From Botryococcus braunii (lineage: Eukaryota; Chlorophyta; Trebouxiophyceae), in contig KV908700.1 of assembly GCA_002005505.1 (NCBI GenBank), positions 21,073-31,072 of the forward strand: a DNA stretch of 10,000 nt. The letters run 5' to 3'. Shown in pieces: positions 6,010 through 10,000 of this stretch (positions are counted from its first letter, which is position 1; each line of letters opens with the position of its first letter). Below the pieces are notes generated by a model, which was not told the DNA's origin, ran no database searches, and saw nothing but the letters and a program-made list of their open reading frames with translations. Both the position numbers and the translations under genes were made by a program.

Positions 6010-7856
6010 ACAATGGCATCTCTTGAGTTTCTTTGGTCTTGTGTTCCCTGTTGCATGATGAATGTTTTTCTGGCACGGTCAACTTTATGGATCGCGTACA
6101 TGCCGGGGTTTTATCGGTCGGCGCTTCTGCAACAATATCAAAACCGAGGTTGTGTATTAACGATATTTGAGAGTTGTACCTGTGCATAGTCGTGAGGATT
6201 TCTAGTGATATTCAGTTTGCCAGAAAGATTGATAGTTACAGGACCCATGTCAGGGTCCTGAAGATATCCAGATTTCGATGACAAAGCTTCAGCTTTTTAA
6301 AGTCTTCACTTTGATAGTTTTCTGGTTTGAGAAGAAGTGTTTGCTGAGAAGGTGCACTCTGTCTGTAAGAATGATGGAAGTGGTGGTCTTGAAGAAGCTG
6401 TCAATTTTCACTCTTTCCTAATCCTCCCTCATTCCAAGCATCTTCGGGATGAGCAAGACGAGCTGGCTGGTTTTGGAAGTTTAACACTTCAAGGCAATGG
6501 TTCTATCCAATGCGAGATTCCGTGCATGCTCACCTGGTTTCTCTTGCAATGTTTTGGTGTTGAAAGCGTAGCGTCCAACAGGTACAGCTCAGGGTCGGGT
6601 TGCGGCTTATGTGAGCATTCTTATAAATATCTGGCCAGTAAATACCAGGACCCAAGTGAAGAAAGGTTGACATGGTTGTTCGGATGTTCGAGTTTTTAAA
6701 GGGAGTACTCCAGTCAATGTATCTCTGCTATGGCAGGGGTCTGGGAAAACAGTGCAGGAATTTCACCAGGGCTTGCAGTTGCCACAGATATTTTTGTCAG
6801 TCCCACAAGCCCCTTGACCCACTGGATTGTTGATTCTCACTGTTTTAAGTTGGTTGGGGCTTTCCATGTTGTACAAAAATTGGTGATGGAAACCATAGCA
6901 AGATTTGAAAGAATAATCTGTTGGAGACAATTTGAACTGGGCATTCATTGTCTTAAATCTTCATGGATGAGAGTTTCAAATGCATCAAATGAAGACTCAC
7001 GAGCCTTGATGTATGTGAAAGCACCAATGATCGTCAATGAATCTGAAACACTGATGGAGGAGCAGCCTCATCTGTGACGCATCTGAAGAAGAGGCAAACC
7101 TTGGAGTTTTAGCTAAATCATCTCTATGCTCGTCACAGGCCGCGTAACATATTGTGAAACAGCATCTTTTGCCTTTTCAGTGCATATGCCAGAAGCGAGA
7201 AGCAACCTGAGACATGCTGAAGCTGTGTATCTATGCTCAGAAGTCTGGCCTGTGGTCTTTTTCAGGATTCGCACCCCGCGCCTATGCGATCGGGAAGTCT
7301 CTGCAAGAATTCTCCAACTCATGTAGGAGCCTCGTCACTGGGGGAACAAATACTATAGAACAGCTCAAGGGTAACGAAATTGAAGGGAGGAGCAACAATG
7401 TTCATCAACTGGCATGTTCCAGAAACACAGCTTGTCTATCCATGTTCTCAACCACCTGAACAGTATGTCATTTCCTCAGGGATTCCATGCTAACTTAAGT
7501 TGATAATTTTACTCAAAAGAAAAGATTTGCCTCTCATGGCCATGTTCCCTTCTGTGATTCCCAAAATGTCGGTACTGTCATGTTCAGTGTGTGAGTTATA
7601 AACGAGCGCCTTTGCGACAGCTGGTCCACGTGCAAGATACCTCAACAGGAATCGCTGATCGGGAACATAACACCCGATCTGTTTTAGGATCATAAACGTC
7701 CAGCACGAATGAATTTCGAAATATGTGTGGCATTCCCACACGTCCTTCAGGGAGAAATTGCCAGACAAAGCATGAGTGCTTCTGACCGTTCCGACAGATG
7801 ACCTACTAACCCAGGTCACTGTTTGGCATTATGGTGCAGAATACTGGTCGCCCTAA
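6010..7856. other. ACBP 3' region and spacer without a supported gene
   Basis: The first few hundred bases are presumably ACBP 3' UTR. I saw no AATAAA in the part nearest the gene. A hairpin lies at 6239-6260. One plus-strand frame is open from 6331 to 7074 except for a single TAA at 6697-6699 (122 and 125 codons), but its translation is rich in Cys, Trp and His and matches no family I know. A 109-codon minus-strand ORF (7490-7819) is likewise unrecognised. No RNA gene, mobile element or repeat array was seen. Confidence 0.4.
6239..6260. repeat. Hairpin: 8 bp perfect stem, 6-base loop
   Basis: CAGGACCC and GGGTCCTG flank ATGTCA. It lies 230 bases after the ACBP stop, possibly within the 3' UTR. 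No T run follows directly and no function is shown. Confidence 0.6.
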
Positions 7857-7874
7857 GATACGCAGGCGAACGTG

Positions 7875-8065
7875 ATGGCACCAGAGGTTTCCCCAGCACC
7901 ACTCTCAAAGCTGGGAATTCCGAAAGGTGGTGGAAGCAATGGTTTGGGAACATCCATGGCAACTCCACCCCCGACTCCCTCCCGGCCAATACTTGAAGGC
8001 ATCCTTTATCGAGAGTCAGCAATCATCCCTGGGGTTGCAAAAAAGCGCTATTTTGTCCTTTTCCC
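7875..8065 (+). CDS. Exon of a pleckstrin homology (PH) domain protein, N-terminal part
   Basis: PH domains bind phosphoinositides or proteins and bring their hosts to membranes. From ATG 7875 the first ~38 residues are rich in Pro, Gly and Ser (PPPTPSRP). Then come ILEGILYRES and GVAKKRYFVLF at about residues 39-63, the first two strands of a PH fold with the typical EGxLY and KKRYFVL. The frame is closed upstream by TAA at 7854. This is either a first exon starting at 7875 (G at -3 and +4) or an internal exon using the AG at 7864-7865. The PH pattern is lost after codon 63, so a donor must lie near 8055-8070. GTGTGT at 8066 is the best but not strong. The whole may belong to an EDR2-like PH-START family protein; that is a guess. 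Confidence 0.55.
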
Positions 8066-8454
8066 GTGTGTCCCTTTCTTCCTACCCCAGTCCTTGTTCT
8101 TGTGTGCGTCTTCCGCTAAAACGGGTTCACGGTCAATTGAAATGTCTCTTAATAAAATTGTTTTGATGGTTCTGGTGTGGAATGCAACTCGCGTTAAGTA
8201 TTCGTATTCAGCAGTTTCACCTGGGGTGGAAAGGTTGTATATGTGCAGTGTGTGCTGACGAGTTGCAGTGTCAGAGACGTCCATGTCTGAACGGGGTTGA
8301 CACCACTTTGTAAAGGCTGCAGTTCCCATATAGACTTGGCAATGGTGCTCTAAAAAATTTGTTTGTACCCAGCCCAAGCCGCTGAAGTTGCACTAGCTAT
8401 TCTAAGAGCCTATGGTGTACTTGCTTGATTTGCTCTTCTCTTGCGTGTTTCTAG

Positions 8455-8498
8455 ACATTACACATGGCGTCTGGATGAAAGAGAAGACTCTGTTGTAG
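8455..8498 (+). CDS. Candidate second exon of the PH-domain gene
   Basis: A good acceptor (TGCGTGTTTCTAG) precedes 8455 and a possible donor (GTAG|GTGTTG) follows 8498. If exon 1 ends at 8065, the phases fit and the frame reads HYTWRLDEREDSVV, which could be the third strand of the PH fold and the loop after it. The same frame stays open to a TGA at 8586-8588 and includes DEGKTPRGLLQ, so the exon may be longer. Support is phase and plausibility only. Confidence 0.28.
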
Positions 8499-9554
8499 GT
8501 GTTGAATGGCTACAAACCCGTGTGGGCCTAGGAGACGAAGGCAAAACCCCTCGTGGATTGCTTCAGGAGGATGCAAATGACATCTGAAAACAGAGTAGAG
8601 GCGAAGAACCTGAGGCAGGGCCTGGTGCAGGGACCGTCTGGCCACATATGCAAAATCGGATCAAAAGAGGGAGTTCAGCAAAGTGTGGGATCTTACAGAG
8701 GGTTCCAGGGTTGGGCCAATCAAGTTAAAGAGCTTCAACATTTTGAGCTTGAAGCAGCACCACTCCTTGTGGGCCCTCATCCGTGGACAGACCGAAGATG
8801 AGGATTTGGTAAAAGTCCCTCAGCTAGGTCCTTGTGTAGCTTGAGATAAGTGAGGAATCATACAGGGCCGCAGCTGTTGTTGTGTGGCACTTCTTCTTCT
8901 TGTGACCTCTGTGGCCTTGACACGTGCCCTCTCCTTGCACTTGTCGAAAGTTCAAAACCGCATTCCTCTCTTGTTTTCATCATGTAGCTGTCACTGCTCC
9001 TTTTGGTGTTTTCGGATCTGTCTGCCTGCATGTATGTCAGGTTCTCAGCTGTTAATCTTGAAGCAAGGCAGGCAGTGCCGGTGTAACTCCAGGCATCGTT
9101 GGAGTTGGGTTGGCTTGTCACTTGAGGTTGAGGGCAGCGTTGGGGTATCGTGGATGGCTTCACCTGTTTCCATTGTCTGCAGATTGCAGTGCCAGATCAG
9201 GGGTCCCTGGGGTTCTCTAGGTGTTTCGTGGTTCCTTGGAAACATAGGACTGTTTACAAAATAACGAGGGTGTCTTTTGAGCAAGGACCAAAGCTTCTGC
9301 TCGGCCAGTTTTTACAGGATCACAAGGATGGTCCTTATGTCGAGTAATATAGTAAGTTGATTCCGCAGTTCACTTGCAGGAGGGTTTCAAGGATCGATTA
9401 GAGGAAAGTGGAGTTTACTTGACCCCTTACCCTACTGTGGCGTGATTGTGACAGTACAGAACCATTCGACCTGAAACCCAAAAAGGAGGAGAGGAGCAAG
9501 CTCCTGTAGTACAACTGGGGAAGTAGGAGGAGTGATAGCCAGGGATATGGGAGA

Positions 9555-9563
9555 GCGCGCGCA

Positions 9564-9639
<76 letters not shown>

Positions 9640-9725
9640 CACACACACACACACACACACACACAACACACAACACGAACACGCACCCACACAGACACAC
9701 ACACACACACACGCACCCACGCACG

Positions 9726-9777
<52 letters not shown>

Positions 9778-9778
9778 T
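9555..9778. repeat. Compound CA/TG microsatellite, about 224 bp
   Basis: It opens with GCGCGCGCACGCG. Four CA runs follow: 9568-9635 (34 units), 9640-9665 (13), 9695-9712 (9) and 9728-9771 (22), separated by short breaks. Alternating purine-pyrimidine favours Z-DNA. The long Cys-Val or His-Thr ORFs across it are artefacts of the repeat. It lies in the presumed intron before the exon at 9890. Confidence 0.95.
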
Positions 9779-9787
9779 GTTTTGTTT

Positions 9788-9811
9788 GCATGGGCATGGG
9801 CATGGGCCTGG
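9788..9811. repeat. 6 bp tandem repeat GCATGG, about 4 copies
   Basis: There are three exact GCATGG units and one GCCTGG. It sits directly after the CA microsatellite and is probably a slippage product. Confidence 0.75.
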
Positions 9812-9889
9812 GGTCTGAGGCATGCACATCATGAACATGTCATGGAGTGTGGTAGAACGGAAGAGCCTATGTGGTTGATATGGTTGCAG

Positions 9890-10000
9890 TACCGCTTTAC
9901 ACTGCATGCGGATTCGCGGGAGGGGGATAATGTGTCCCTTGCGTTCGAGTCGGAGGAAGAGGCGGGCATCTGGCACAGAGCTCTGCAGGAAGCAATCAAC
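9890..10000 (+). CDS. PH-domain exon, C-terminal part, runs off the window
   Basis: After the acceptor GGTTGCAG (ending 9889), the frame reads YRFTLHADSREGDN, then VSLAFESEEEAGIWHRALQ and EAIN. This is the end of a PH domain: two strands followed by the C-terminal helix with its nearly invariant Trp (9971-9973) and the following xxAL. The intron would be phase 0. Base composition becomes G-rich and wobble-GC-rich compared with the sequence before it, as expected on entering coding DNA. It most likely belongs to the same PH domain that starts at 7875, because each stretch supplies the half the other lacks. No stop is reached; further domains would lie to the right. Confidence 0.6.

Larger units (their letters stand above)
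8066..9889. other. Presumed introns and unresolved exons of the PH-domain gene
   Basis: The PH fold begins before this stretch and ends after it, so at least one exon encoding its middle strands should lie here. Apart from 8455-8498, I could not choose among several weak splice combinations. Strong acceptors are seen at GTTTTTACAG (ending 9319) and TTCACTTGCAG (ending 9380), without PH-like coding after them. AATAAA at 8151 might be a premature polyadenylation signal inside the first intron. The right end holds the CA microsatellite. Confidence 0.4.

Noticed and set aside
8048..8377. 109-codon minus-strand ORF
   Set aside because: No recognised motif and no supporting splice or promoter signals; it overlaps the presumed first intron of the PH gene.
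8553..8801. 82-codon plus-strand ORF following the candidate PH exon 2
   Set aside because: Starts in a different frame from the candidate exon, shows no PH features and has no clear splice borders.
9398..9976. Long ORFs of Cys-Val or His-Thr repeats across the CA microsatellite on both strands
   Set aside because: They are open only because a dinucleotide repeat has no stop codons; no start context or domain supports them.

Overview
The window is eukaryotic nuclear DNA, most likely from the green lineage. The pointers are a plant-type chromovirus, a TRIM retroelement, an exact plant telo-box upstream of a gene, and short GT-AG introns. I cannot name the species. A streptophyte outside the flowering plants (charophyte, bryophyte or fern) is my guess at low confidence. 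Nothing prokaryotic is present: no operon, no CRISPR array, no IS element.

Positions 1-4618 are the 3' part of a Ty3/gypsy chromovirus on the + strand. In order it holds reverse transcriptase with YLDD, RNase H, integrase with an HHCC finger and D,D35E core, a GPF module, a C-terminal chromodomain, a ~950 bp non-coding 3' region with tandem repeats and a poly(A) tract, a polypurine tract, and a 3' LTR whose right end I place near 4618. The 5' half lies outside the window. The pol frame is broken twice: by a nested insertion at 523-1134 and by one in-frame TAA at 1996-1998.

The nested insertion is a complete 612 bp TRIM. It has two identical 159 bp TG...CA LTRs, a 5 bp target duplication (CAGGT), an initiator-Met-type primer binding site and a polypurine tract. 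It has no coding capacity. Each LTR carries a decayed tRNA-like segment with Pol III A and B boxes. The duplicated CAGGT also places AG|GT at both edges, so splicing at those sites would remove the insertion exactly. These two points are the most interesting in the window.

Positions 4619-5455 are spacer and promoter. They hold strong minus-strand splice signals right beside the LTR, a 22 bp perfect palindrome inside a longer inverted repeat, a telo-box and a TATA box. A two-exon acyl-CoA-binding protein gene follows (5456-5572 and 5800-6009). Positions 6010-7856 hold no gene I can support. From 7875 to beyond the window end, exons of a pleckstrin-homology-domain gene are visible on the + strand: the start of the PH fold at 7875-8065 and its end at 9890 to past 10000. 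The exons between are not resolved, and a 224 bp compound CA microsatellite lies in the presumed last intron.
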